From NCBI RefSeq assembly GCF_014495685.1, contig NZ_JACTVI010000019.1, forward strand, positions 1 through 64,000: DNA of 64,000 nucleotides. Direction: 5' to 3'. The DNA comes from Streptomyces sp. TRM68367. Lineage in GTDB: Bacteria > Actinomycetota > Actinomycetes > Streptomycetales > Streptomycetaceae. The notes beneath the pieces are model-generated. The model searched no databases. It saw only the letters and a list, made by a program, of their open reading frames with translations, and was not told the DNA's origin. Shown here one piece after another: positions 28,303 to 36,638 of the stretch. Positions within the stretch are counted from its first letter, which is position 1; every line of letters begins with the position of its first letter. The position numbers were made by a program, and so were the translations under genes.

Positions 28303-29357
28303 GCGGCGGCGTACGGGAGGCGACGGCACGGATCGTGCGCCGGCGGACCACCGACTCCCTGCCCACCGACCTCGACAGCCCGCGCCCGACGACCGGCTCC
28401 CTCTCCACAGACGTCGACACCCCGCGCCCGGCCACCGGCACCGACACCCAGCCCCTGGACTCCACCGTCAACCCCGGCCCCCGACCACCGAGCAGCCCTG
28501 CCGACCTCGGTACCCACGCCCGGCCCCGAGGCGGCACCGTCGCCCCCGGCGTCCGGTCACCGCACCCCACGGACACCGGCCCCGAGGCGCACGCCTGGTC
28601 CGCCGACCCCTACTCCGACGCCCTGCGCACCGGGCAGGGTCCACTGTTCCTGCGGCGCTCCGACGGGTGGCTGCTGCCGTTGGACGTGGAGCGCTGGTGT
28701 GCGGGCGCCGACGCGGCGGACCTGGAGGTGCTGCGGCGGTGCGAGGGCGCGGTGCTGGACGTCGGCTGCGGGCCGGGGCGGCTCGTGGCGGCGCTCGCCG
28801 CGCAGGGGCGCCGTGTCCTCGGCATCGACGTGAGCGCGGCGGCCGTCGCGCGCACCGAGCGGTACGGCGGGCAGGCCCTGCGCCGCTCCGTCTTCGAGCG
28901 GCTGCCCGGCGAGGGCCGCTGGGACACCGCCCTGCTCATGGACGGCAACGTCGGCATCGGCGGCGACCCGCGCGCCCTGCTCGACCGGATGACCCAACTC
29001 CTCACCTCCGGAGGGCTGTTGATCGCCGAGACGGTGCCCCACGTGGATGTCGACGAGCGGGTGCTGGTGCATGTCACCGACGCGCGCGGCGCGGCCGGCC
29101 ACCCCTTCCCGTGGGCGCGGCTCGGCACACCGGCCCTGCTGGGGCACGCGGACCGCGCGGGCTGGCGCGGCGAGGGTCAGTGGTCGGCGGGCGGGCGCTC
29201 CTTCGTCGCCCTGCGCAGCCTCCCCCACTCTCGAATTCGCTCGAGCGGGGGGACCCGCAGTACGAACAGCACCGCCGAGCCCCCGAACAGCGCGGCCGTC
29301 AGCAGCAGCCAGCGGGCCAGGAAGCCGTCCGCGGACAGGCCGGCGGACCCGGCGTAG
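28299..29357 (+). CDS. Class I SAM-dependent methyltransferase with read-through C-terminus
   Basis: A 352-residue protein overlapping the DUF2064 stop (ATGA). Residues about 15-95 are a Pro/Thr/Asp-rich disordered insert. The Rossmann methyltransferase follows: motif I VLDVGCGPGRLVAALAAQG, VLGIDVSAAAV, LLMDGNVGIGG. The family C-terminus (SAGGRSFVALR) is reached near 29216. A 37-base hairpin repeat then begins and the frame runs on to TAG 29355-29357, adding about 47 Ser/Thr/Arg-rich residues antisense to the next gene. The native stop seems to have been lost to the repeat. Confidence 0.82.
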   Translation: MSGGVREATARIVRRRTTDSLPTDLDSPRPTTGSLSTDVDTPRPATGTDTQPLDSTVNPGPRPPSSPADLGTHARPRGGTVAPGVRSPHPTDTGPEAHAWSADPYSDALRTGQGPLFLRRSDGWLLPLDVERWCAGADAADLEVLRRCEGAVLDVGCGPGRLVAALAAQGRRVLGIDVSAAAVARTERYGGQALRRSVFERLPGEGRWDTALLMDGNVGIGGDPRALLDRMTQLLTSGGLLIAETVPHVDVDERVLVHVTDARGAAGHPFPWARLGTPALLGHADRAGWRGEGQWSAGGRSFVALRSLPHSRIRSSGGTRSTNSTAEPPNSAAVSSSQRARKPSADRPADPA

Positions 29358-29719
29358 CGGTCCGCGACGCGCCCGCTGATCAGCGGGAACCAGACCAGCA
29401 GGAGCAGCCCGGACAGGGCGGCGGGCGCCCTGACGTACGCCGCCCACGCGCGGCGGCGGCCCGCGACCCGCACGAGGGCCCGGTCCGCCGCCGCGTACAG
29501 CGGCAGCAGCACCAGGTCGTGCAGGAGCGCGGCGCCGACGAACCACAGCGTCACCCCGAACCAGTCCCCGTCCAGCAGCCGCACCCCGGCATAGCCGACG
29601 AGGGCGAACGAGCAGGCGAGCAGAAGCAGTTGCGGCGGGCTGCCCATCGCGCTCCGGACGCGCCGCCCGATCGGGGGACGCTTCACAGCCGGGGTACGCT
29701 TCACGGCCGGGGTGCTCAT
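29177..29719 (-). CDS. Small integral membrane protein
   Basis: A 180-residue protein with about four hydrophobic helices (LLLLACSFALVGYAGVRLL, LWFVGAALLHDLVLLPLYAA, LSGLLLLVWFPLI, WLLLTAALFGGSAVLFVLRV) and a basic, hydrophilic C-terminus. The ATG at 29719 overlaps the molybdopterin-oxidoreductase stop (ATGA), so it is translationally coupled and probably a membrane partner of that enzyme. Its last 180 bases are antisense to the end of the methyltransferase frame. No family is recognised with confidence. Confidence 0.75.
   Translation of the reverse strand: MSTPAVKRTPAVKRPPIGRRVRSAMGSPPQLLLLACSFALVGYAGVRLLDGDWFGVTLWFVGAALLHDLVLLPLYAAADRALVRVAGRRRAWAAYVRAPAALSGLLLLVWFPLISGRVADRYAGSAGLSADGFLARWLLLTAALFGGSAVLFVLRVPPLERIREWGRLRRATKERPPADH
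29216..29260 (+). repeat. 37-base interspersed palindromic repeat, copy 2 (29220-29256)
   Basis: Copy 2 spans 29220-29256 and matches the minus strand of 8497-8533 at 32 of 37 positions. It forms a stem of CTCGA-type and C5/G6 arms. It lies exactly where the methyltransferase homology ends and would also act as a hairpin terminator between the convergent operons. It is translated in frame as LPHSRIRSSGGTR, parallel to the first copy. Confidence 0.6.
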
Positions 29720-30978
29720 GGCAGGTCTCCGAAGGTCAGCCCGGCCACCCACTTGGTGCACAGCACACCGGGCGCGGCCGGCACGATGATCCGTGCCGGG
29801 TGGCCGTGGTCGGGGGTCAGTTCCTCGCCGTTGACGAACAGGGCGAGCAGCGAGCGCGGGTCGGCGACCTGGTTGTCCCGCAGGGCGGCCCGCCGGAAGG
29901 CGCCGCGGCGTTGCAGCGACTCCACGAACACGTCGGCCGGCTCGTCGTACCCGACGAGCGCCGCGAGATCGCGCAACCGTACACCCCGCCACCACTGGTC
30001 GGAGGTCGACCAGCCCTCCACGCACGCGATGGGCAACGCCGCGCTGTGCAGCGGCAGTTCGAGCAGGTCGGCGCGGCTGAGCCGGACGGTTCCGGTGCGT
30101 CCGGCGACGGTCAGCCGCCAGGCCTCGTCGCCGGTCTCGGCCGGGCGGATGCCGACGTACGCGGCCGTCTTGTTGATCTGGAAGCCGCCCGGCCCCGAGC
30201 CGGGTTCGGGCCCGCCGTGCGGGGTGAGGACGGCGGTCTGCCGCAGCGGTCCGTCGAAGCTGCGCCCGGCCGAGGTGGCGAACAGCAGCAGCGAGCCGCC
30301 GCCCACCAGACCGAGGGCCCCGCGCCGCGAGACGGTCGGCTCGGCGGGGCGCGGCGACACCAGCTCGTCCCTCTCCTCGGTGGCACCGACGCCGTCCTCC
30401 TCCCGGCCCTTCTCCGCCCGCATCGCCCGCAGGTTCCGCAGCGCCACCGGCATCTTCAGCGCCACGTGCGCCACGAAAGCGGCGAAGAACACCCACGCCC
30501 CGTAGAAGTGCAGGGGGTAGAACGAGCCGGGGAAGATGTAGTCCAGCTGGACGTTGAGCACCCCGGTCACGAACTCGAACAGCGCGCCCCCGACCAGGAG
30601 CAGCAGCGAGATCCGCTCCAGGGCGTGGGCGAGGGAGCGGGCCGGGGGCAGGGTGAACAGCTTCGGGATCACCGACCACAGCTTGGCGAGCAGGACCGGG
30701 ACGAGCGTGATGCCGAGGGTGACGTGGACGCCCTGGTTGAGCCGGTACAGCCATTGCGGGTTCGTCGGCCAGGCGAAGAGGTAGAAGCCGAGGATCCCCT
30801 TGTCCGGGGTCTTGTCGTTCACCGGCGACAGGTCCGGGTTGTAGGCCGCGTACGAGACGAGCCCGGTGACGAACAGCACCGTGATCCCGCCGAGCAGGAC
30901 GACGCCGAGCACCGACGTGAACCGGGGTCCGCGCAGAGGGCTGCGCCAGAAGGCGGGTGAGAAGGGAGTCCGTGCCAT
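29716..30978 (-). CDS. Membrane-anchored molybdopterin-dependent oxidoreductase (sulfite-oxidase fold) with cytochrome-b-like helices
   Basis: A 420-residue protein. I use ATG 30978 (MARTPFSPAFWRSPLRG). ATG 31041 adds 21 residues. About four N-terminal membrane helices contain histidines (NQGVHVTLGI, YPLHFYGAW, FVAHVALK) resembling a di-heme cytochrome-b domain. A twin-Arg-like VSRRGALGLVGGG stretch leads to a molybdopterin domain (about 265-400) with the Mo-ligand cysteine C319 in IACVEGWSTSDQWW. It probably oxidises or reduces a small molecule outside the membrane and passes electrons through the b-type helices. It faces the GT2/DUF2064/methyltransferase operon. Confidence 0.82.
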   Translation of the reverse strand: MARTPFSPAFWRSPLRGPRFTSVLGVVLLGGITVLFVTGLVSYAAYNPDLSPVNDKTPDKGILGFYLFAWPTNPQWLYRLNQGVHVTLGITLVPVLLAKLWSVIPKLFTLPPARSLAHALERISLLLLVGGALFEFVTGVLNVQLDYIFPGSFYPLHFYGAWVFFAAFVAHVALKMPVALRNLRAMRAEKGREEDGVGATEERDELVSPRPAEPTVSRRGALGLVGGGSLLLFATSAGRSFDGPLRQTAVLTPHGGPEPGSGPGGFQINKTAAYVGIRPAETGDEAWRLTVAGRTGTVRLSRADLLELPLHSAALPIACVEGWSTSDQWWRGVRLRDLAALVGYDEPADVFVESLQRRGAFRRAALRDNQVADPRSLLALFVNGEELTPDHGHPARIIVPAAPGVLCTKWVAGLTFGDLP

Positions 30979-31091
30979 GCCTCGACGGTAGGCGCGCGGC
31001 TGCCCGAAGAGGCTCCGCCAACCATGACGAAACGCTGACATTCACGCACGTCGGGGGCCCGCGGCGGCCTCCCGCGGCCTAGCGTGCGAGC

Positions 31092-32534
31092 GTGAACCCA
31101 GTCCTTCCCCGCGCCGTGTGCCGCGACCGCCCCGATCCCGACTCCGTCCGTTCCCCTTCCTCCGCCTCCCCGTGCCGCCGTGACCGGTGCCGCGACCTGT
31201 ACGCGGCCGCCTGCGCCGCCCTGCTCGTGGTGGCCGCCATCGTCGTCGGCCAGGTGATCGAACGCCGTGACGGCACGCTCCGCGTCGACTGGCCGCCGCT
31301 GCTGGCCAGCTGGGAGCCACACGTCGGCCCCGGTACCCCGGCCGCGCTCGCCGTGGCGGTCGCGGTGGTGGCGTACGGCCCCGCCCTCGCCGCCCGCCTG
31401 CCCTGGCGACCACTGCTGGTCACGGCCTGGGCGACGGGCATGGCCTGGACGTTCTCACTCGCCCTCATCGACGGCTGGCACCGCGGCATCGCCGAGCAGT
31501 TGACCACCACGCACGAGTATCTGCGGGCCATCGGCCGCTTCCACGACATCCCGGCCGCCCTGCGCGGTTTCACCGGGCACATCCTGCTCGAATCCCCGGA
31601 CAACTGGGGGGCGCACGTCGCCGGGCACCCCCCGGCGGCCACCGTCACGTTCGTGCTGCTGGACCGGATCGGGCTGGGCGGCGGGGGCTGGGCCGGCGTC
31701 TTCTGCATCACCGTCGGCACGACCGCGGCGGTCGCGGCCCTGGTCGCCGTACGGACCCTGGCCGACGAGGCGCTCGCCCGCCGCGCCGCGCCCTTCCTGG
31801 TGCTGGCCCCGGCCGCGGTGTGGGTGGGCACGTCGGCCGACGGGTACTTCTCGGCGGTCGCGGCCTGGGCGGTGGCGTTCCTCGCCCTCGCCGTGACGGG
31901 ACACCGGCCGGCGTGGACGGGCCTCGCGTCAGGGCTGCTGTTCGGGCTGACCTTCTACCTGTCGTACGGCCTGACCCTGATCGCCGTGATCGGCGCCGCC
32001 GTCGTCCTGCTGGGCGGCCACCGCACCCGGCCGCTGCCCTTCCTGCTGGCCGGGGTCGCCGTCGTCCCGGCGGTGTTCACGGCGCTCGGCTTCGACTGGT
32101 GGGAGGCGTACCGGCTGCTGGTCACCCGCTACCACCAGGGCGCGGGCGGCGTCCGGCCGTACCAGTACTGGGTGTGGGCGAACCTGGCGTGCACAGTCCT
32201 GATCGCGGGCCCGGCGACGGTGGCGGGGCTGCGCAGGTGCGGCGCGAGCCTCCCAAGGCCCCGGGTCGCGGGCTTCCCGAGGCTCAAGGGCACCGGCCTT
32301 TCCAGCCCCACGGCCCCCGCGCCCCGCCTCGTCCTGCTCGTGGCCTGCGCGCTGCTCGCCCTCCTGATCGCCGACCTGTCCGGGATGAGCAAGGCGGAGA
32401 CGGAGCGGATCTGGCTACCGTTCGTGGTGTGGCTGCTGCCGGCCTGCGCCTTCCTGACCGGCCCGCGGGCCTGGCTGGCCGGTCAGGCCGGGCTCGCCCT
32501 GCTGATCAACCACCTCCTGGTGACCGGCTGGTGA
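31092..32534 (+). CDS. Polytopic integral membrane protein (GT-C-like)
   Basis: A 480-residue protein starting at GTG 31092. A hydrophilic N-terminus (about 35 residues) leads to roughly ten membrane helices. Non-helical segments such as RFHDIPAALRGFTGHILLES and GAHVAGHPPAATVTFVLLDR resemble loops of polyprenyl-phosphate-dependent GT-C transferases, but no definitive motif is seen. It is divergent from the molybdopterin gene by 113 bases and followed by a GH42 remnant. A membrane glycosyltransferase or a flippase-like role is possible. Confidence 0.7.
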   Translation: MNPVLPRAVCRDRPDPDSVRSPSSASPCRRDRCRDLYAAACAALLVVAAIVVGQVIERRDGTLRVDWPPLLASWEPHVGPGTPAALAVAVAVVAYGPALAARLPWRPLLVTAWATGMAWTFSLALIDGWHRGIAEQLTTTHEYLRAIGRFHDIPAALRGFTGHILLESPDNWGAHVAGHPPAATVTFVLLDRIGLGGGGWAGVFCITVGTTAAVAALVAVRTLADEALARRAAPFLVLAPAAVWVGTSADGYFSAVAAWAVAFLALAVTGHRPAWTGLASGLLFGLTFYLSYGLTLIAVIGAAVVLLGGHRTRPLPFLLAGVAVVPAVFTALGFDWWEAYRLLVTRYHQGAGGVRPYQYWVWANLACTVLIAGPATVAGLRRCGASLPRPRVAGFPRLKGTGLSSPTAPAPRLVLLVACALLALLIADLSGMSKAETERIWLPFVVWLLPACAFLTGPRAWLAGQAGLALLINHLLVTGW

Positions 32535-32810
32535 ACCGCCACAAGCCCGCTGAGAGCGCAGCACCTTCACGTCCCGCGGCCCGAGCGGGACCGCCTCCTC
32601 GTACGCCTCGCCCGACAGCGCGTCCCGCAGCGGCTCGGGCACCGGCACGGTGACCGGCCCCCACGACCAGTTGTGCAGGAAGCGGACCCGGTGGCCGTCC
32701 CGGTTGACGGCCGAGGTCGCGGTGACGCCGGGGTGGGCGGGGCGCCAGGTGTCCGCCGGGGCGGCCCAGGTCAGCAGGGCGCGGGCCTCCGGCGGGACTC
32801 GGCTACGCAG
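32535..32810 (-). pseudogene. C-terminal remnant of a GH42 beta-galactosidase
   Basis: A minus-strand frame open from 32810 reads VPPEARALLTWAAPADTW, then AVNRDGHRVRFLHNWSWGPVTV and LGPRDVKVLRS. This matches the C-terminal beta domain typical of GH42 enzymes (a RxxFLHNWS core and a GPxDVxVL end). There is no start, no TIM barrel and no stop at the natural end. The frame runs on into the neighbouring gene. Only the last 90 or so codons survive. The remaining gap to 32930 holds nothing else. Confidence 0.6.
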
Positions 32811-32930
32811 TCAACGACGGCACGCGCACGAGCTTAACCGCCATGACCACGTAGTCACGCAAGTGACGGGACGTCGGGACCGCGTCTACGCTCTGGACGG
32901 CATCGAGAAAGTTGCGAACGCGTACGGACC

Positions 32931-35900
32931 TCAGGGCAGGGGCTGTTCCGCCCAGATGACTTTGCCGTAGGGGGTGTAACGGGTGCCCCAGCGTTCGGTG
33001 AGCTGGGCGACCAGGAACAGTCCGCGGCCGCCCTCGTCCTCGGTGCGGGCGCGGCGCAGCCGGGGCGAGGTGCTGCTGCCGTCGGAGACCTCGCAGATCA
33101 GGGCGCGGTCGCGGAGCAGGCGGAGCTGGACCGGGCCGTGGGCGTGGCGGATGGCGTTGGTGACCAGTTCGCTGGCGACGAGTTCGGTGGTGAAGGCCAG
33201 TTCGTCCATGCCCCAGGCGGCGAGCTGTTCGGTGACGGCCGCGCGGGAGCGGGAGACGACCGCCGGGTCGCTGGGCAGCTCCCACTGGGCGACGTGCTCG
33301 GAGCCCAGCGCGTGCGTACGGGCGACCAGCAGGGCCACGTCGTCGCACGGGCGGGCCGGCAGCAACGCGTCCAGAACCGCCTCGCAGGTCTCCTCCGGCG
33401 CCCGGTCGGGGCAGGCCAGCACGGAGCGCAGCACGTCAAGGCCGGTGTCGATGTCCCGCATCCGGTCCTCGATCAGCCCGTCGGTGTACAGCACGAGTTG
33501 GCTGCCCTCGGCCAGCTCCAGCTCGGCGGTCTCGTAGGGCATGCCGCCGAGGCCGAGTGGCGGCCCGGAGGGCAGGTCGATGAACTCCACGGTGCCGTTG
33601 GGCGCGACGACCGCGGGGCTGGGGTGCCCGGCGCGGGTGAGGGTGCAGCGCCGGGACACCGGATCGTAGACGGCGTAGAGGCACGTGGCTCCGACGATGC
33701 CGGAGTCGGGGCTGTTCTCCGCCGCCCAGCCCTCGCCCCGGTCGAGGCGGCCGACCAGGTCGTCGAGGTGGGTCAGGAGGTCGTCGGGGGGCAGGTCCAG
33801 GGAGCAGAAGTTGTGTACGGCGGTGCGCAGCCGGCCCATGGTGGCGGCGGCGTGCAGCCCGTGGCCGACGACGTCGCCGACGACCAGCGCCACCCGGGCA
33901 CCGGACAGCGGGATCACGTCGAACCAGTCACCGCCGACCCCGCCGGACGCCGGCAGGTAGCGGTAGGCGACCTCGACGGCGGACTGCTCGGGGCGGCCCC
34001 TGGGCAGCAGGCTGCGCTGGAGGGCGAGGGCGGTGTTGTGCTCGCGCGTGTAGCGGCGGGCGTTGTCGATGCAGATCGCGGCGCGGCCGACCAGCTCCTG
34101 GGCCAGGGACAGGTCGTCGTCCTCGAACGGCGTGGGCTTCTCGGAGCGGTAGAAGCTGACCACGCCGAGGGTGGTGCCGCGCGCCCGCAGCGGCACGGTG
34201 ATCAGGGAGTGGATGCCGACCGCGAGTGCGCGTTCCAGCCGGGGCGGGTCCTGCGCGAGCCAGCCGCCGGCCTCGGCGAGTACGGGTTCGAGCACCGACC
34301 GCCGTGTCTCCAGGCAGCGTGCCTGCGGCGTGGACGGCACGTACTGGAGCAGGTCGCCGACGCCGTACAGCTGCGACTCCTCGTGCACGGCGCCCAGGGC
34401 GACCCGGCGCATCGGGGTGTCCACGCCGAGCGGTCCCGGCTCCTCGCCCCGCAGCACCGTGTCGGGCAGGTCGACGGCGGCGAAGTCCGCGAACCGGGGG
34501 ACGGTGACCTCGGCCAGCTCCTCGGCTGTTCGCGTCACGTCGAGGCTGGTGCCGATGCGGACGCCGGCGTCGTGCAGCAGTTCCAGGCGCCGGCGCGCGA
34601 GGACGGCGAGCCGCCCGACTCCGGGCTCACCGACGAGCAACAGCCCCTCGCCTGCGGCTTCGCCGTCACCGTCGGCACCGGGGGCCGCGGGCTCCGGCAG
34701 CTCGGAGACGGACGCGTCCGGCCCGAACGGCCAGGAAGGCTCGGACGGCTCCGAGGACACCGGCCGCTGCGACGGATCCGAGGGCGCCGCGGGCTCCGCG
34801 GCAGGGGGCTCCGGCTGCTGCTCCGACGGCCGGGGTTCCGTGGACTCCGGCGTCTTCGGTCCGTTCTCCGGGGATGCCGGTACGACGGTGCGCAGGGCGG
34901 CGGGGGGTGCGTCGGCGGACGAGCCCGGCGCGGTCGTCACGGACGGCGATGCGGTGGCGGGCGGCGCCGGCGGGGGCGCGGGCGGGACGGTGGCAGGCGG
35001 CGCGTCGACGACAGCCGTGGCCATCGGCGCGGTGGCGGTCGGGGGGGTCGGCTGTGTGGGGGCAGTTCCGTTCGGTGCCGTTCCCTCCAGTGCCGTTCCC
35101 TCCGGTGCCGTTCCCTCCGGTGCGGTCCCGTCCTGCACGGTCCTGTCCGGCACGGTCCCATCCGCGGAACCCGGCGAAGACCCCAGCACCGAACCACCCA
35201 CGGACCCCGGCAGGGGCCCGCCCACGGAACCACCCGGCTCCGCCCTCGACGTGACCCCACCAGGCACCCGCCTCGCCGCGCCCCCGGCCGAACCGGCCGA
35301 CGAAAGACCCGACGCCTCCGGCACCGCCGCTCCCGCTCCCGGCCCCGCAGACCGCATGTGCCGCAGCCGCGGGCCGCCCATGATCCGCGCCTCGACCGCC
35401 ACGCCGAGTTCGCCGTCCGGGCCGATGACCGGGCGGCGCAGCAGCGTGGCGACCCGGCCGCCGGGGAGCGCGACCTCGTCGAGGGTGCGGTGCGGTGAGG
35501 CCAGGAGTTCCTCGGCCTTCTCGCGCAGCACGGCCAGGTCGATCCGGCCGAGGCCGCTGCCCTCGCCGACCGCCGGATGCGCGGGCTGGCGCGGCCAGCC
35601 GCCCATGCCCGCGCCGCCGGCCCGCCGGTACGCGGACAGCAGCGCCCGCTCCCGCTGCGTGGACTGCTCCAGCAGCCGCGCCTCGATGCTCTGCGCGGCC
35701 TCGCGCACCAGCCGCACCATGGCCGGGTCGCCGTCGCCGCGCAGGCAGGTCAGGTCGAGGATGGCCTCGATGCGCCCGCTGAGCGGATCGCGGACCGGCG
35801 CTCCGGCGCAGGCGAAGGGCTGCAGGCAGTCGGCGAAGTGCTCGCGCCCGGCGACGTAGACGGGGCCGCGCTCGGCGAGCGCCGTGCCGACGCCGTTGGT

Positions 35901-36293
35901 GCCCACGGCGCGTTCGGAGGCGTCGAAGCCGGGCGCGAAGTTCACGTCGTCGAGGCTGACGCGCAGGGACCGGCCGCCGCCGAGCCGCTGGACCATACGG
36001 CCCTGCGCATCGCACAGCGCGATGGTCATGCCGACGCCGGTGAGGGAGACGGACAGCTGCTTCAGCACGGGGTCGGCCGCGCGCAGGAACCGGTCGTCCA
36101 GGGCGAGATCCGGGGTGTAGCGGACCAGCAGCTGGTGCGGCTCCACACCCACCAGCCTGCACCGCTTCCAGGAGTCCAGCACCGGACCCCGTACGTCGGC
36201 GTCGACGCGCGCCCCGGCCAGAAAACGTTCGTGGGCAGCGACGAGCCCGCCGATGTCGTCCCAGGCGACGGACAACGGGATCACTTCCCTCAC
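32931..36293 (-). CDS. Large multidomain PP2C (SpoIIE-type) phosphatase / anti-sigma-like ATPase regulator
   Basis: An 1120-residue soluble signalling protein starting at GTG 36293 (VREVIPLSVAWDDIGG). The ribosome site is weak and a leaderless or upstream start is possible. Order: an AcoR-type N-terminal module with a GAF fold (about 1-220, DSWKRCRLVGVEPHQL), a helical linker, a Pro/Ala/Thr/Ser-rich disordered region (about 320-540, with a 15-base tandem repeat), a second GAF domain (about 590-745), a SpoIIE/PP2C phosphatase (about 760-985; GGDWFDVIPL, VVGDVVGHGLHAA, YTDGLIEDR, DDVALLVAR), and an HATPase_c domain (about 1000-1115; ELVASELVTNAIRHA). Such proteins control sigma factors by dephosphorylating or phosphorylating anti-anti-sigma partners. 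It is monocistronic. Confidence 0.9.
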   Translation of the reverse strand: MREVIPLSVAWDDIGGLVAAHERFLAGARVDADVRGPVLDSWKRCRLVGVEPHQLLVRYTPDLALDDRFLRAADPVLKQLSVSLTGVGMTIALCDAQGRMVQRLGGGRSLRVSLDDVNFAPGFDASERAVGTNGVGTALAERGPVYVAGREHFADCLQPFACAGAPVRDPLSGRIEAILDLTCLRGDGDPAMVRLVREAAQSIEARLLEQSTQRERALLSAYRRAGGAGMGGWPRQPAHPAVGEGSGLGRIDLAVLREKAEELLASPHRTLDEVALPGGRVATLLRRPVIGPDGELGVAVEARIMGGPRLRHMRSAGPGAGAAVPEASGLSSAGSAGGAARRVPGGVTSRAEPGGSVGGPLPGSVGGSVLGSSPGSADGTVPDRTVQDGTAPEGTAPEGTALEGTAPNGTAPTQPTPPTATAPMATAVVDAPPATVPPAPPPAPPATASPSVTTAPGSSADAPPAALRTVVPASPENGPKTPESTEPRPSEQQPEPPAAEPAAPSDPSQRPVSSEPSEPSWPFGPDASVSELPEPAAPGADGDGEAAGEGLLLVGEPGVGRLAVLARRRLELLHDAGVRIGTSLDVTRTAEELAEVTVPRFADFAAVDLPDTVLRGEEPGPLGVDTPMRRVALGAVHEESQLYGVGDLLQYVPSTPQARCLETRRSVLEPVLAEAGGWLAQDPPRLERALAVGIHSLITVPLRARGTTLGVVSFYRSEKPTPFEDDDLSLAQELVGRAAICIDNARRYTREHNTALALQRSLLPRGRPEQSAVEVAYRYLPASGGVGGDWFDVIPLSGARVALVVGDVVGHGLHAAATMGRLRTAVHNFCSLDLPPDDLLTHLDDLVGRLDRGEGWAAENSPDSGIVGATCLYAVYDPVSRRCTLTRAGHPSPAVVAPNGTVEFIDLPSGPPLGLGGMPYETAELELAEGSQLVLYTDGLIEDRMRDIDTGLDVLRSVLACPDRAPEETCEAVLDALLPARPCDDVALLVARTHALGSEHVAQWELPSDPAVVSRSRAAVTEQLAAWGMDELAFTTELVASELVTNAIRHAHGPVQLRLLRDRALICEVSDGSSTSPRLRRARTEDEGGRGLFLVAQLTERWGTRYTPYGKVIWAEQPLP
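35074..35133 (-). repeat. 15-base tandem repeat in the phosphatase linker
   Basis: Four 15-base units (35074, 35089, 35104, 35119) of a GGTGCCGTTCCCTCC-like sequence encode repeated GTAPE(G) pentapeptides in the disordered linker between the GAF domains. Copy number could vary by slippage. Confidence 0.75.
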
Positions 36294-36638
36294 CTGGAGG
36301 CGGGCCCGGTAGCGCGCCGCCACTCGGCTCGCCCTCCGGCGGACCCTCCAAGTGATCCCCACAGTAGCCCTCATGTGATGCGAATCACAATATCGGACCT
36401 CGGAGGTCCTTCCCGAAGGCGACGGCCGCCACCGCACCGGCGCTGCCCGGGTGTGGCCGGCACCCAAGAACCTGCACACGGGCCCCGCCCGGTTCACGGC
36501 CCCGGACCGGGTCGTGGAAGCCGCGGCTACGTCGTGGCATCCGGCCGGCGCGACGGCAGTACCGGTCTCGCCCTGTCCGGCGCCGACACCACCGGCGCCT
36601 TCCACGCCGCCTGACGCCCGTACCCGTGGAGTGACCGC
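36294..36638. other. 345-base intergenic region upstream of the phosphatase
   Basis: The region contains the CRP-like palindrome listed separately. The rest, up to the stop of the SIS gene, shows no supported gene. Confidence 0.4.
36374..36389. promoter_or_regulatory. CRP-like palindrome upstream of the phosphatase gene
   Basis: TGTGA (36374-36378) and TCACA (36385-36389) flank a 6-base spacer, an exact TGTGA-N6-TCACA. It lies about 80 bases before the phosphatase start codon. It also fits the GTG-N8-CAC geometry described for Streptomyces Crp sites. A Crp/Fnr-family protein is the natural candidate, but another regulator could use the site. Confidence 0.5.

Noticed and set aside
33138..35859. 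Large plus-strand frames opposite the PP2C phosphatase
   Set aside because: The minus-strand protein has clear GAF, SpoIIE and ATPase motifs. The opposite frames are compositional.
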